From Symbiodinium natans (Eukaryota; Sar; Dinophyceae; Suessiales; Symbiodiniaceae): DNA of 64,000 nt. The translations under genes and the position numbers were made by a program. The notes under the pieces are model-generated. The model did not search any database. It was not told where the DNA came from and was given only the letters and a program-made list of their open reading frames with translations. The stretch is taken from assembly GCA_905221605.1 (NCBI GenBank), contig CAJNDS010002236.1, positions 310,001-374,000 of the forward strand, in the 5' to 3' direction. Within the stretch, counting starts at the first letter, position 1; each line of letters opens with the position of its first letter. Below, piece by piece: positions 63,984 through 64,000 of the stretch.

Positions 63984-64000
63984 CTGACACCCCAAAACCT

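Overview
The window looks like nuclear DNA of a dinoflagellate, most likely Symbiodiniaceae or a relative. Four things point that way. TTTAGGG/CCCTAAA (plant/dinoflagellate-type telomere repeat) occurs throughout on both strands. Genes are split into exons of about 30-140 nt, mostly behind AG|G acceptors. Many 5' splice sites are GC or GA rather than GT, as known for dinoflagellates. Every host gene I could read lies on the minus strand, as in a unidirectional dinoflagellate gene cluster. Because coding sequence is fragmented, long ORFs reveal mainly the retroelements; the host genes below were rebuilt by reading short exons and checking that codon phase is kept across each splice junction.

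Layout in transcription order (minus strand, high to low coordinates). 63515-63983: a Ser/Pro-rich exon of an unrecognised gene. 62323-50323: a protein disulfide isomerase gene (a-b-b'-a'), 21 readable exons, 5' end missing. Two same-strand genes lie inside its introns: an ArfGAP gene (60993-60325) and a PX-helical-RING gene (52661-51566). 49886 to about 18350: a gene for a protein with at least four KH RNA-binding domains, interrupted by two LTR retrotransposons lying in introns. 17630-16260: a three-exon gene of unknown function. 16-0 kb: isolated minus-strand exons in telomere-like repeat.

Mobile DNA. (1) 39752-48009, minus: an autonomous Ty1/copia element with identical 144-bp LTRs and the 5-bp target duplication ACACC; its Gag-Pol is spread over three frames and includes a domain resembling a C5-cytosine methyltransferase. 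(2) 25013-33857, plus: a non-autonomous LTR element with 287-bp LTRs (2 differences), target duplication CCCTA, a primer site matching the anticodon arm of initiator tRNA-Met, and no polymerase; it encodes a large protein with WW, S1-like and six CCCH zinc-finger domains. (3) A family of 85-100 bp inverted-repeat (MITE-like) elements, five copies.

The main structural oddity is the introns: telomere-like repeat arrays fill them. Many exons sit directly between CCCTAAA on the left and TTTAGGG on the right, so an intron begins with G-strand repeat and ends with C-strand repeat and could fold on itself. In places the repeat itself appears to supply the splice site.
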